Shown here: piece by piece, positions 1-8,117 of the stretch
Layout of the letters: every line of letters starts with the position of its first letter
Numbering within the stretch: the first letter of the stretch is position 1
NCBI RefSeq assembly: GCF_023516615.1
Contig: NZ_JAMGBF010000005.1
Span: forward strand, 118,786 to 182,785
Origin: Streptomyces panaciradicis
GTDB lineage: Bacteria > Actinomycetota > Actinomycetes > Streptomycetales > Streptomycetaceae
Direction: 5' to 3'
Length of the DNA stretch: 64,000 nucleotides
Translations under genes and position numbers: made by a program
The notes under the pieces: model-generated
What the model was told of the DNA's origin: nothing
What the model saw: the letters and a program-made list of their open reading frames with translations, nothing else
Database searches by the model: none

Positions 1-231
1 CTCGCCATCACCCACGACCTGCGCGGGCGCGGGCTGGGCCGCCGGCTGATGCTGGAGGTGCTGCGCCGGTTGCGCGCCGAGGGCGTCCACCAGGTCCGGC
101 TGACGGTCGAACCGACGAACGCGGCCGCGATCACGCTGTACCGCTCGCTCGGCTTCGACGTCGAGGGAGGCGTCCACAAGCACTACTTCGGGCCCGGGGA
201 GGACCGGCTGATCATGACGCTGGGGCTGTGA
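1..231 (+). CDS. GNAT family N-acetyltransferase, C-terminal part
   Basis: Partial gene cut by the left edge; frame 1 is open from base 1 to the TGA at 229-231 (76 codons). The product is the C-terminal half of a GCN5-related acetyltransferase. RGRGLGRRL fits the acetyl-CoA pyrophosphate-binding motif (R/Q-x-x-G-x-G/A) at the start of a helix. The later segment VEPTNAAAITLYRSLGF is the usual GNAT strand 5/helix 4 region with its N-A-x-x-L-Y signature. The substrate cannot be told from this half. Confidence 0.85.
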   Translation, partial: LAITHDLRGRGLGRRLMLEVLRRLRAEGVHQVRLTVEPTNAAAITLYRSLGFDVEGGVHKHYFGPGEDRLIMTLGL

Positions 232-278
232 ACGGCGGTCCGTGAGACGGGGGTTCGCGACCCGGGGGCGGTCGCGCG

Positions 279-950
279 TCAGGGGGAGACCAGTCCCGCC
301 TCGTACGCCAGGATCACCAGCTGCACCCGGTCCCGGGCGTCCAGCTTGGCCAGGAGCCGGGTCAGGTACGTCTTCGCGGTGGCGACGCTGATGCACAGCT
401 CGGCGGCGATCTCCGCGTTGGACAGCCCGCTGCCGACGAGGACGAGGACCTCGCGCTCGCGGTCGGTGATGCCCGTCAACTCGCGTCGGTGGCCGCGCTG
501 TTCCGGGCGGGCGGCGAAGTCGTGGATCAGGCGGCGGGTCACGCTCGGGGCGATCAGCGCGTCGCCCGCCGCCACCACCCGGACCGCGCCGATGATGTCG
601 TCGAGGGCCATGTCCTTGACGAGGAAACCGGACGCGCCGGCGCGCAGGGCGCCGTACACGTAGGCGTCGTCGTCGAAGGTCGTCAGGACGACCACGCGTA
701 CGTCGCCCTGGGTGCCGGTGATGCGGCGGGTGGCCTCGATGCCGTCCATGCCGGGCATGCGGATGTCCATCACCACGACGTCCGGGGCGAGTTCACCGGC
801 CAGGCCGACCGCCTCCTCCCCGGTGGCCGCCTCGCCGACGACCTCCACGTCCGCCAGGTCGGCCATGACCATGCTCAGCGCGGTCCGGATGAGTTCCTGG
901 TCGTCGACCAGGAGGACCCGGACCGGCGGTGCGGACGTAGGCGCCGTCAT
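279..950 (-). CDS. NarL/LuxR-family response regulator
   Basis: A 223-residue transcriptional response regulator. The receiver domain spans about residues 10-125, with the acidic pair D16-D17, phosphorylatable D62 (VVMDIRMPG), a TT pair near 90 and K112. A LuxR-type helix-turn-helix follows at about 158-220 (TDREREVLVLVGSGLSNAEI). The ATG overlaps the stop of the upstream histidine kinase as ATGA (947-950), so the two are translationally coupled. The open frame extends far upstream of this ATG, but only this start gives a normal receiver N-terminus. It probably controls the divergent ABC exporter at 2279. Confidence 0.93.
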   Translation of the reverse strand: MTAPTSAPPVRVLLVDDQELIRTALSMVMADLADVEVVGEAATGEEAVGLAGELAPDVVVMDIRMPGMDGIEATRRITGTQGDVRVVVLTTFDDDAYVYGALRAGASGFLVKDMALDDIIGAVRVVAAGDALIAPSVTRRLIHDFAARPEQRGHRRELTGITDREREVLVLVGSGLSNAEIAAELCISVATAKTYLTRLLAKLDARDRVQLVILAYEAGLVSP

Positions 951-2146
951 CGGACGCCCGCCGGCAGCGGCAGCCGGGCGGCCACGCGGAAGCCGCCCTC
1001 GGCGCGCGGCGCGGCCGTGAACTCGCCGTGCAGCAGGGCGACCCGCTCGCGCATGCCGACCAGTCCGAAGCCGGTGTCGGTCGAGCTGCCCCGGCCCAGG
1101 CCGTCGTCGGTGATCTCCACGGCGAGTTCCCGCTCGTCGCGGAAGTCGACGGTGACCCGGCACGCGCGGGTGCCGGCGTGCCGTACGACGTTGGTGACCG
1201 ACTCCTGGATGATCCGGAACGCCGACAGGTCGATGTCGGGCGGCAGCGGGCACGGCTCTCCCAGCCGGCGCACCTCCACCCGGACGCCCGCCGCGGTCGT
1301 CGTGGCCGCCAGCCGGTCGACGTCCGCCAGACCCGCCGGGACGGTGTCCGGGTCCGCTCCGGGGTCGGCGGCCCGCAGGGCGACCAGCATCCGGCGCAGT
1401 CCGGCGAGGGTCCGGCGGCCCTCGGTCTCCACCGCCCGCATCGCCGTCAGGGCGGCCTCGGGGTGCGCGGTCGCCACCCGGGCGGCCGCGCCCGCCTGCA
1501 GGGCGATGATGCCGATGCTGTGGGCGACCGTGTCGTGCATCTCCCGTGCGATGCGCAGGCGTTCGGCGGTGACCGCCTGGGCGGCCTGCTCGGCGCCGAG
1601 ACGCCGGGCGTGCGCCCGGGACTCGTGCGCGGAGTTGCCCAGCAGCCAGGCGATCACGGTTACCAGGGCGACGGCCAGTTCGGCGGAGGTGCCGGCGGGC
1701 CAGCCGCGCAGCATCCGCACGGCGAGGTAGAGGATCAGGGTGCCGACCGCCAGGGCCAGGGCGATGAGCCCGGTGCGCCGCGGATGGGTGGCCGCGACGA
1801 AGTACAGCGCCACCATGGTGGTGAGGTACTGCGCCATCGGCAGCTCGCCGACGCCCAGGGTGGACGTCTCGAGGATCCCGGCGAGGATCGTCAGGGTGAC
1901 GGCGAGCAGCGGCCTGCGGTGCAGCAGCCGGCCGCCCTGGACGGCCAGCGCGGTCGACAGGGCCAGGAACGTCAGCCCGTCCCAGCGGTAGAGCTGGGCC
2001 GCCGGCCACTGCGCGGGCTCCGTCTCGCCGGGCAGCCGGAAGGTCGTCAGCAGGGTGAACAGCGTGCTCGCGCACCACACGAGCGCGGTCCACGCGGCCG
2101 GCGAGACGCGTTTGACCAGGGGCGGCGGAGGCGGGGCTGCGGGCAT
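947..2146 (-). CDS. Two-component sensor histidine kinase (HisKA_3 type)
   Basis: A 399-residue membrane sensor kinase. About five hydrophobic segments fill residues 18-170 with almost no extracellular domain, as in DesK/LiaS-like intramembrane-sensing kinases. The HisKA_3 dimerisation helix carries phospho-acceptor H204 in REMHDTVAHS, and the HATPase_c domain has the N-box (ESVTNVVRHA) and G-boxes (DDGLGRG, GFGLVGMRERV). It overlaps the downstream regulator by 4 bp. Upstream lies a divergent ABC transporter, a common arrangement for cell-envelope or antibiotic stress modules. The signal sensed is unknown. Confidence 0.92.
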   Translation of the reverse strand: MPAAPPPPPLVKRVSPAAWTALVWCASTLFTLLTTFRLPGETEPAQWPAAQLYRWDGLTFLALSTALAVQGGRLLHRRPLLAVTLTILAGILETSTLGVGELPMAQYLTTMVALYFVAATHPRRTGLIALALAVGTLILYLAVRMLRGWPAGTSAELAVALVTVIAWLLGNSAHESRAHARRLGAEQAAQAVTAERLRIAREMHDTVAHSIGIIALQAGAAARVATAHPEAALTAMRAVETEGRRTLAGLRRMLVALRAADPGADPDTVPAGLADVDRLAATTTAAGVRVEVRRLGEPCPLPPDIDLSAFRIIQESVTNVVRHAGTRACRVTVDFRDERELAVEITDDGLGRGSSTDTGFGLVGMRERVALLHGEFTAAPRAEGGFRVAARLPLPAGVR

Positions 2147-2264
2147 GACGCGATCGTAGGGCGGGCGCGCGGGCCGGTCATCGGCCCGTGGACGTACAAC
2201 CAGGGTCGACAGGCCGCCGCCAGGAGTGTCGGCTCCCGCCCGATGCCCGGCGCCCGCCGTCCGC

Positions 2265-2278
2265 GGGACCGTGGTCCC
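2265..2278. promoter_or_regulatory. 14-bp palindrome directly before the ABC ATPase start
   Basis: GGGACC-GT-GGTCCC ends one base before the ATG at 2279, where a Shine-Dalgarno sequence would be expected. None is visible. It could be an operator, or an RNA hairpin that hides the start. Confidence 0.4.
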
Positions 2279-3193
2279 ATGATCGAAGTCGAGCAGCTCA
2301 CCAAGCGCTACGGCCCCACGACCGCCGTACGAGACCTGTCCTTCACCGTTCGCCCCGGCCATGTCACCGGCTTCCTCGGCCCGAACGGCGCGGGCAAGAC
2401 CACGACGCTGCGGATGCTGCTGGGGCTCGTCGAGCCGACCGCGGGCACCGCCACGATCGGCGGCCATGTCTTCCGCGACCATCCGCGCGGGCTGCGCCAT
2501 GTCGGCGCCCTCCTCGACGCGCACGACGTGCACGGCGGCCGCAGCGCGCGGGCGCATCTGCACGCGCTCGCCCGCGGCAACCGCATCCCGCGGCGGCGGG
2601 TGGAGGAGGTGCTCGCGGAGGTCGGCCTGACCGGGGCGGCGGCCGGGCGCCGCATCGGCACCTACTCCCTGGGGATGAGGCAGCGGCTCGGCATCGCGGC
2701 CGCGCTACTCGGCGACCCACCGGTGCTGATGTTCGACGAGCCGCTCAACGGGCTCGACCCGGAGGGCGTGCTGTGGGTGCGGGGGCTGTTCCGGCGGCTC
2801 GCGCACGAGGGGCGGACGGTGTTCGTCTCCAGTCACCTGATGTCCGAGATGGAGCACACCGCCGACGAACTCGTCGTCATCGGCCGGGGAGAGCTGATCG
2901 CCGCCGAGTCCCTGACCGCGTTCGCCGCCCGCGGGACCGCGCCGACCGTGACGGTGCGGTCGCCGGACTCCGGCGCCCTGGCCGCCGTCCTGGCGAAGGA
3001 GGGCGCGGCGGTGGAACGGCACGGCGACGACACGCTGAAGGTGCAGGGGGCCGGAGCCGTCCGGGTGGGCGAGCTGGCCCACGAACACCGACTCCTGCTG
3101 TGGGAGTTGACGACACAGTCCGCCTCGCTGGAGACGGCCTTCATGGAACTGACCGCCGACAGCGTCGAGTACGCGGCAGGAGAGACCCGATGA
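2279..3193 (+). CDS. ABC transporter ATP-binding protein (exporter type)
   Basis: A 304-residue ATPase of the multidrug/bacteriocin export class (CcmA-like). Walker A is GPNGAGKT (K40), the signature is YSLGMRQRLGIA, Walker B is PPVLMFDEPLNGLDPEG, and the switch His lies in VSSHLMSEME. The C-terminal 80 residues form the small extra domain usual for these exporters. It overlaps the permease start as ATGA (3190-3193). The kinase/regulator pair transcribed away from it is a likely controller. The exported substrate is unknown. Confidence 0.93.
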   Translation: MIEVEQLTKRYGPTTAVRDLSFTVRPGHVTGFLGPNGAGKTTTLRMLLGLVEPTAGTATIGGHVFRDHPRGLRHVGALLDAHDVHGGRSARAHLHALARGNRIPRRRVEEVLAEVGLTGAAAGRRIGTYSLGMRQRLGIAAALLGDPPVLMFDEPLNGLDPEGVLWVRGLFRRLAHEGRTVFVSSHLMSEMEHTADELVVIGRGELIAAESLTAFAARGTAPTVTVRSPDSGALAAVLAKEGAAVERHGDDTLKVQGAGAVRVGELAHEHRLLLWELTTQSASLETAFMELTADSVEYAAGETR

Positions 3194-4023
3194 CGACCGC
3201 CCTCGCCGTTCCGCCCGCCCGCTTCACCGACCTGCCGGCCGCCGAATGGATCAAACTCCGTTCGCTGCGCTCCACTTACTGGGCGCTCGGCTCCAGCGCG
3301 CCGGCGCTGGTGGCCTTCAACGCGAACGCGGCCCGCGCCGACTACACCAACTACCCGCACTACAACGAGCCCATCCACCGCGACTTCGTGTACTGGGCGC
3401 TGCGGGACGCCTTCACCCAGGGTGCCGCGCTGATGCTGGTGCTGGCGGCGGCGAGCATCGGCGCGATCGCGGTCGTCGGCGAGTACGCGACGGGCCTGAT
3501 CCGTACGACGTTCACCGCCGTGCCCGACCGGCGGGCGCTGATGACGGCCAAGGTGGCCGTGGTGACGGCGGTGATGACGGTGTACGGCGCCGTCGTCGCG
3601 GGCGCCTCCTACGCGGTCACGCAGGCGATCCTCGACGGCCGCGGCCAGGGCGTGCCGATCGGCCACCCCGGTGCCTGGCGGGTGGTCGCCGCGTCGGCGC
3701 TGCTGGCGCCGGTGAGCGCGCTGGTGGGGATGGGGGTGGGGGCGGTGGTCCGGCACAGCGCGACGACGATGGTGCTGACCACGGTCGTGCTGCTGCTCCT
3801 GCCGTCCTTCGTCACCGAGCGCTACCACTGGACGGCGTGCGTCAGGAACGCCCTGCCCCTCAACGCCTGGGCCCGGCTGGTGGACGTCGGGTACGGCACC
3901 CATCCCTTCACGATCGCCCGCAGGTACCCCACGACCGTGGGCGGCTCCTGGGTGGTGTTCGCGGTGTGGGCGGGGGTCGCGGCGGTGCTGGCGGTGGTGG
4001 TCGTGGACCGCCGGGACGTCTGA
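3190..4023 (+). CDS. ABC transporter permease (ABC-2 type)
   Basis: A 277-residue integral membrane protein with about six hydrophobic segments (two near residues 75-100 and 115-145, then 155-190, 195-215 and a last one at 250-272). It is coupled to the ATPase by a 4-bp overlap, and together they make a two-component exporter (ATPase dimer plus permease dimer). The N-terminal stretch AAEWIKLRSLRSTYW is characteristic of actinobacterial ABC-2 permeases. An aromatic loop near residues 50-65 (NYPHYNEP) lies between the first two segments. Confidence 0.88.
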   Translation: MTTALAVPPARFTDLPAAEWIKLRSLRSTYWALGSSAPALVAFNANAARADYTNYPHYNEPIHRDFVYWALRDAFTQGAALMLVLAAASIGAIAVVGEYATGLIRTTFTAVPDRRALMTAKVAVVTAVMTVYGAVVAGASYAVTQAILDGRGQGVPIGHPGAWRVVAASALLAPVSALVGMGVGAVVRHSATTMVLTTVVLLLLPSFVTERYHWTACVRNALPLNAWARLVDVGYGTHPFTIARRYPTTVGGSWVVFAVWAGVAAVLAVVVVDRRDV

Positions 4024-4115
4024 GGAACCCGCGGGCGGTGCTGGGGCAAACCCCCCTGCGCACTGGGGCGTTGACCGGATGGGACGCAGGCGGCGGGTCC
4101 GGGAGGCTCGTCGTC

Positions 4116-5600
4116 ATGAAGCCGATCACGAAGAGACTCGCGCTGACCGCCGCCGCCTGCGGTGCCGTCCTCGGCGCGCTCACCCCGCTCCCGGCGTCCG
4201 CGGCCGGCGGCCCGCCCGAGACGCTGAAGTGGACCAAGTGCGAGGGCAGCGGCCTGGATCCACGCCAGTCGTGCACGACGGTGTCCGTGCCGATGGACTA
4301 CGCCGACCCGAACGGCCCGAGGATCGAGGTCGCCGTATCCCGGGTCCCCGCCCTGGATCCGGCCCGGCGGCGCGGCGCGTTGCTGATGATCCCCGGCGGA
4401 CCCGGCGGTTCGGGCCTCGACGACCCCTCGCAAAAGGGGCGCAGGCTGCCCGAGGCCGTACGGGACCGCTACGACCTGATCGGGATCGCCCCGCGCGGCA
4501 ACGCCCCCTCCACGGCGGTGGACTGCGGCTGGGAGCACGCCGACCTCGGGGCCACCACACTGCGGCCCTGGCCCGCCGCGGACGGGTCGGTCGCGGGCAA
4601 CCTGGCGGCCGCCCGGCGCATGTCGGCCGCCTGCGCCCGCAACGGCGGCGAGCTGGTGCGGCACATCAGCACCCGGAACAACGCCCGTGACATCGACCGC
4701 GTCCGGGCCGCGCTGGGCGAACGCAGGCTGTCGCTGTGGGGCGAGTCGTACGGCACGTACGTCGGCGCCGCCTACAGCACGATGTTCCCGGCGCGCACCG
4801 ACCGCGTGGTCCTGGACAGCAATCTGAATCCGGACCCGGTGCTGGCCGAGCGCGCCTTCCTCGCCGGGTTCGAGACCGGTGTCGAGGACGTCTTCCCCGA
4901 GTTCGCCGCCTGGGCCGCGCAGCCCGGCAATCCGGACCGCCTCGCCCGCACCGCCGCCGAGGTGCGGCCGCTCTTCCTGCGCCTGGCCGGCCGCCTGGAC
5001 CGCGAACCGATCCCCTGGCCGGGCGCCAACCCGCCGGTCCTGGACGGCAATGTGCTACGCCAGACGATGATGGGCGACTTCTACGACCCCGACGACTGGC
5101 CCGATCTGGCGAAGCTGATCCTGGCCGCGCGGCAGGGCGCCGTGCCGCCCGCGCCGTCGTCCCCGCCGGAGGAGGTCCTGCGCAACGTGTACTCGGTGGC
5201 CGGCGCCACCATCTGCAACGACGTGGCCTGGCCCCGGAAGGCGTCCGCCTATCAGAAGGCGGTGGACGCCGGCCGTGCCGCGTACCCGCTGACCGCAGGG
5301 ATGCCCCGCAACGCGATGCTGTGCGCCGCCTGGCCGTACCGCCCGCGGGAGGCGCCGGTGCGCGTCACGGACCGGGGGCCGGCCGACATCCTGATGATCC
5401 AGAACGAGCGGGACATGGCCACCCCTCTCAGCGGCGCCCGCGAGCTGCGCGCCGCCCTCGGCCACCGTGCCGTGATGGTCGTCAACGACTCCACCGGACA
5501 CGACGCCTACCTGGCCAACGGCACCGCGTGCGGCGACGCGACGGTGTCCCGCTTCCTGGCCACGGGCGAGCGGCCCCGCGCGGACGTCACCTGTCAGTGA
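4116..5600 (+). CDS. Secreted alpha/beta hydrolase, TAP-like (tripeptidyl aminopeptidase family)
   Basis: A 494-residue exported hydrolase. A Sec-type signal peptide ends near ASAAG (about residue 30). The fold shows the oxyanion region LLMIPGGPGGSG, nucleophile S211 in GESYG, catalytic D433 (NERDMAT) and H462 (TGHDAY), with the C-terminal TAP-like cap domain. Relatives include the SlpD/SlpE mycelial proteases and tripeptidyl aminopeptidases of Streptomyces, which remove N-terminal peptides from secreted proteins. The end overlaps the convergent gene by 7 bp. The exact substrate is inferred only from the family. Confidence 0.9.
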   Translation: MKPITKRLALTAAACGAVLGALTPLPASAAGGPPETLKWTKCEGSGLDPRQSCTTVSVPMDYADPNGPRIEVAVSRVPALDPARRRGALLMIPGGPGGSGLDDPSQKGRRLPEAVRDRYDLIGIAPRGNAPSTAVDCGWEHADLGATTLRPWPAADGSVAGNLAAARRMSAACARNGGELVRHISTRNNARDIDRVRAALGERRLSLWGESYGTYVGAAYSTMFPARTDRVVLDSNLNPDPVLAERAFLAGFETGVEDVFPEFAAWAAQPGNPDRLARTAAEVRPLFLRLAGRLDREPIPWPGANPPVLDGNVLRQTMMGDFYDPDDWPDLAKLILAARQGAVPPAPSSPPEEVLRNVYSVAGATICNDVAWPRKASAYQKAVDAGRAAYPLTAGMPRNAMLCAAWPYRPREAPVRVTDRGPADILMIQNERDMATPLSGARELRAALGHRAVMVVNDSTGHDAYLANGTACGDATVSRFLATGERPRADVTCQ

Positions 5601-6694
5601 GCGCGGCCGGCGTACCGCCGGGCCAGCGCGTGGAACGCCTCCTTCGGCTCCCAGTGCCAGTCGGAACGGGGTTCGTCGGGGCGGTCCTTGATGGTCTTGG
5701 TGATGCTGTAGCTCGCCATGTCGAGGTCCTTGCGCGGGTCGTCGGCGCGGTGCGGGGCGTCCGGGGTGACGAACTCGAAGGCCATCGCCGCGTACAGGCC
5801 CATCGCCTCGAAGACGCCCAACAGGTCGGTCACATAGGCGGCTTGGGTGTGTTCGCTGCGCACGAGCCGGCCCTTGATCTCGCCCTTGTCGTAGTCGACG
5901 ACGTCCCAGCCCATGCCGCCCGCCTGCGGCGCGCCCTCGTACGTGCAGCACCCGAACTCGGTGACGGCCAGGGGCTTGCCCCAGCGCAGGTAGCGCCGCA
6001 ACTCCCGGACGTAGTCGGCGCGGTGGGGGAAGCACGAGTAGTAGTCGATGCCGACGACGTCGAAGAGGCGCCAGTCGACCCGGTCGTCCTGGGCGGCGGC
6101 GTAGCTCAGCCGGCCGTGGAAGACGGACCGGCCGAGGGCCGCCGCCTTCGCGGTGAAGCGGTCGAGGCGGCGCTGCATCCGCACGGGGTCGACGTCGCCC
6201 TTGAGCAGGTTCTCGACCCGCTCCAGGACCGTCGCGCCGGGCACGATCCCGGGCACGAACAGCCAGAACTCGCAGCCCACGCTGAAGTCGACGCTCGCAC
6301 CCTGCCGCCGCAGCCGCTCCGCGAACCGGCCGCACTCGGCGAGGTGCTCCAGGATGTCCCGCTCGGGGGCGTCCGCGAGCGTCGGCTGCAGCCACACGTG
6401 CAGTCCGCGTTCGGCGGCCTCGGCGGCGGTGGCGGTGAGGCGTTCGACGCCGTCGCCGGTGACGTCGACGGTGTCGGCGTGCAGGTCGTCGCGGACGGCG
6501 CGGATGTCCCGGCGCATCCGGGCGGCGCTCCACGCGGTGCCGGGCGTATCGCCCTCGCCGACGGTGTAGACGACGCCCCGGTGGCGCAGCCCGTGGCGTT
6601 CTCCGGCCGCGGCAGGGCGGCTCGCGGCGGCGACCGAGACGGCCGCCGCCCCCGCCAGGAACCGCGCCCGGCTGATCCCCTTCGTCTTCTCCAT
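5594..6694 (-). CDS. Exported TIM-barrel glycoside-hydrolase-like protein
   Basis: A 366-residue protein. The N-terminus (ISRARFLAGAAAVSVAAA) looks like a Tat signal, but the twin arginine is interrupted (R-A-R). The rest has TIM-barrel strands ending in acidic residues, for example VGIDYYSCFP and LAVTEFGCCTYEG, the second resembling the nucleophile strand of clan GH-A glycosidases. Relatives in Streptomyces have sometimes been labelled abortive infection proteins, but nothing here suggests a phage-defence role. Substrate and activity are unknown. Confidence 0.7.
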   Translation of the reverse strand: MEKTKGISRARFLAGAAAVSVAAASRPAAAGERHGLRHRGVVYTVGEGDTPGTAWSAARMRRDIRAVRDDLHADTVDVTGDGVERLTATAAEAAERGLHVWLQPTLADAPERDILEHLAECGRFAERLRRQGASVDFSVGCEFWLFVPGIVPGATVLERVENLLKGDVDPVRMQRRLDRFTAKAAALGRSVFHGRLSYAAAQDDRVDWRLFDVVGIDYYSCFPHRADYVRELRRYLRWGKPLAVTEFGCCTYEGAPQAGGMGWDVVDYDKGEIKGRLVRSEHTQAAYVTDLLGVFEAMGLYAAMAFEFVTPDAPHRADDPRKDLDMASYSITKTIKDRPDEPRSDWHWEPKEAFHALARRYAGRAH

Positions 6695-6757
6695 GCCCCC
6701 ACTGTGGCGAGGACGGCCGCGCGCCGCCGTCCGCCGATGGTCCACGGCCGGGCAACC

Positions 6758-7693
6758 ATGGAGGGACGAACGGCGTCGCTCACTGCAGAGATCGTCGACG
6801 AGCCCCGAGCGAAGGAGAGCAAGATCCCAGCCCGACGCACCGTCCTCATGGCCGGAACCGCCACCGTGACCGCGCTCCTGACGAGCGCCCCCGCCCACGC
6901 CGCCACCGGACCCCTCACCGAACTGGAGCGGGAACACGGCGCCCGTCTGGGCGTCTTCGCGCACCACCTGCGCACCCGGCGGACCCTCGCCCACCGCGCC
7001 GACGAGCGCTTCCCGATCTGTTCGGTGTTCAAGACCCTGGCCGCCGCGGCCGTCCTGCGCGACCTGGACCGGCACGGCGAGGTGCTGTCGCGCCGCATCC
7101 ACTACACGCGCGACGACCTCGTGGACGGCGCCCCCGTCACCGGGACGGACGAGAATCTCGCGCACGGCATGACGATCGCCGAACTGTGCGACGCGGCCGT
7201 CCGCTACAGCGACAACTCCGCCGGCAACTTCCTGCTGCGCGAGCTGGGCGGCCCCACCGCGATCACCCGCTTCGCCCGCTCGCTCGGCGACCCGGTCACC
7301 CGCCTGGACCGCTGGGAGCCGGAGCTCAACTCCGCCGAGCCGGGCCGCCGCACGGACACCACCAGCCCGCGCGCGATCGGCCGCACCAACGCCCGGCTGC
7401 TGCTCGGCGACGCCCTGAACCCGTCCGACCGGGCCCTGCTCACGCACTGGCTGCTGAACAACACGACCGGCGGCACCCGCATCCGCGCCGGGGTGCCGGG
7501 GACCTGGGCGGTCGCCGAGAAGACGGGCTCCGGCTCCTACGGCACCACCAACGACGTGGGCGTGGCCTGGACCGCGGACGGCGACCCGATCGTGCTGGCT
7601 GTCCTGTCCACCAAGCCGGACCGGGACGCCGCCTGGGACAGCACCCTGATCGCCTCGGCGGCCGGCGTGGTGGCGGACGTCCTCAGCCGGTGA
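6758..7693 (+). CDS. Class A beta-lactamase-like serine hydrolase
   Basis: A secreted penicillin-hydrolase-fold protein with every class A motif: S-V-F-K (S70xxK73), Y-S-D-N (SDN loop), W-E-P-E-L-N (E166 of the omega loop) and K-T-G. It is probably an active beta-lactamase. The start is doubtful. The ATG at 6758 and another at 6737 lack ribosome binding sites and put about 22-30 polar residues before the signal peptide. A strong AAGGAG (6812-6817) stands 6 bases before an in-frame ATC at 6824. Starting there gives a compact Tat-like signal (PARRTVLMAG) cleaved after AHA. The 3' end overlaps the convergent phosphatase by 11 bp. Confidence 0.9.
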   Translation: MEGRTASLTAEIVDEPRAKESKIPARRTVLMAGTATVTALLTSAPAHAATGPLTELEREHGARLGVFAHHLRTRRTLAHRADERFPICSVFKTLAAAAVLRDLDRHGEVLSRRIHYTRDDLVDGAPVTGTDENLAHGMTIAELCDAAVRYSDNSAGNFLLRELGGPTAITRFARSLGDPVTRLDRWEPELNSAEPGRRTDTTSPRAIGRTNARLLLGDALNPSDRALLTHWLLNNTTGGTRIRAGVPGTWAVAEKTGSGSYGTTNDVGVAWTADGDPIVLAVLSTKPDRDAAWDSTLIASAAGVVADVLSR

Positions 7694-8117
7694 AGCCGCG
7701 TACGTACCGCTTCTGCCACGGCGTCTCCACCGCGCGCCGGTCGTAGTGACGCCGTACGAAGTCCACGGCCTCCTCGGCCGGTACGCCGTCCAGCACCGCC
7801 AGACAGGCCAGCGCCGTGCCGGTGCGGCCGCGGCCGCCCCCGCAGGCCACCTCGACCAGCTCGTGCGCGGCCCGCTCCCACGCCTCGGCCAGGGCGGCGC
7901 GGGCGGCCGGGCGGTCGGCGGGCAGCCGGAAGTCCGGCCAGCGCAGCCAGGTGAACTCCCAGGGCACGGGCGCAGGCCGGCGGCCGAGGAGGTAGAGGCC
8001 GTAGGAAGGGGCGGGCGCCGCGGGGTCGAGGGGGTGCCGCAGGCCGCGGCCGCGGACCAGCCGGCCCGACGGCAGCAGCAGCACACCGGGATCGGTGGGT
8101 CGCCAGGTGTCCGTCAT
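7683..8117 (-). CDS. Protein-tyrosine/dual-specificity phosphatase-like protein
   Basis: A 144-residue cytosolic phosphatase of the cysteine-based superfamily. The P-loop CX5R is complete (C92-GGGRG-R98, followed by T-G), and a WPD loop (R-W-P-D-F, D62) can supply the general acid. No membrane segment is present. The ATG overlaps the stop of the upstream FadR-type regulator as ATGA (8114-8117), so the two are made together. Whether it acts on phosphoproteins or a small phosphorylated metabolite of the neighbouring locus cannot be decided. Confidence 0.85.
   Translation of the reverse strand: MTDTWRPTDPGVLLLPSGRLVRGRGLRHPLDPAAPAPSYGLYLLGRRPAPVPWEFTWLRWPDFRLPADRPAARAALAEAWERAAHELVEVACGGGRGRTGTALACLAVLDGVPAEEAVDFVRRHYDRRAVETPWQKRYVRGFTG

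Noticed and set aside
5594..6694. Possible phage-defence (abortive infection) gene.
   Set aside because: The protein has an export signal and a glycoside-hydrolase-like barrel, and no defence partner genes are nearby.
279..7700. Many long open frames overlapping or opposite the genes listed, such as the 604-codon frame ending at 279 and a 985-codon frame ending at 7693.
   Set aside because: They are Arg/Pro/Gly/Ala-rich shadows caused by high G+C. Where they share a stop with a real gene, only the downstream part is homologous to a known family.
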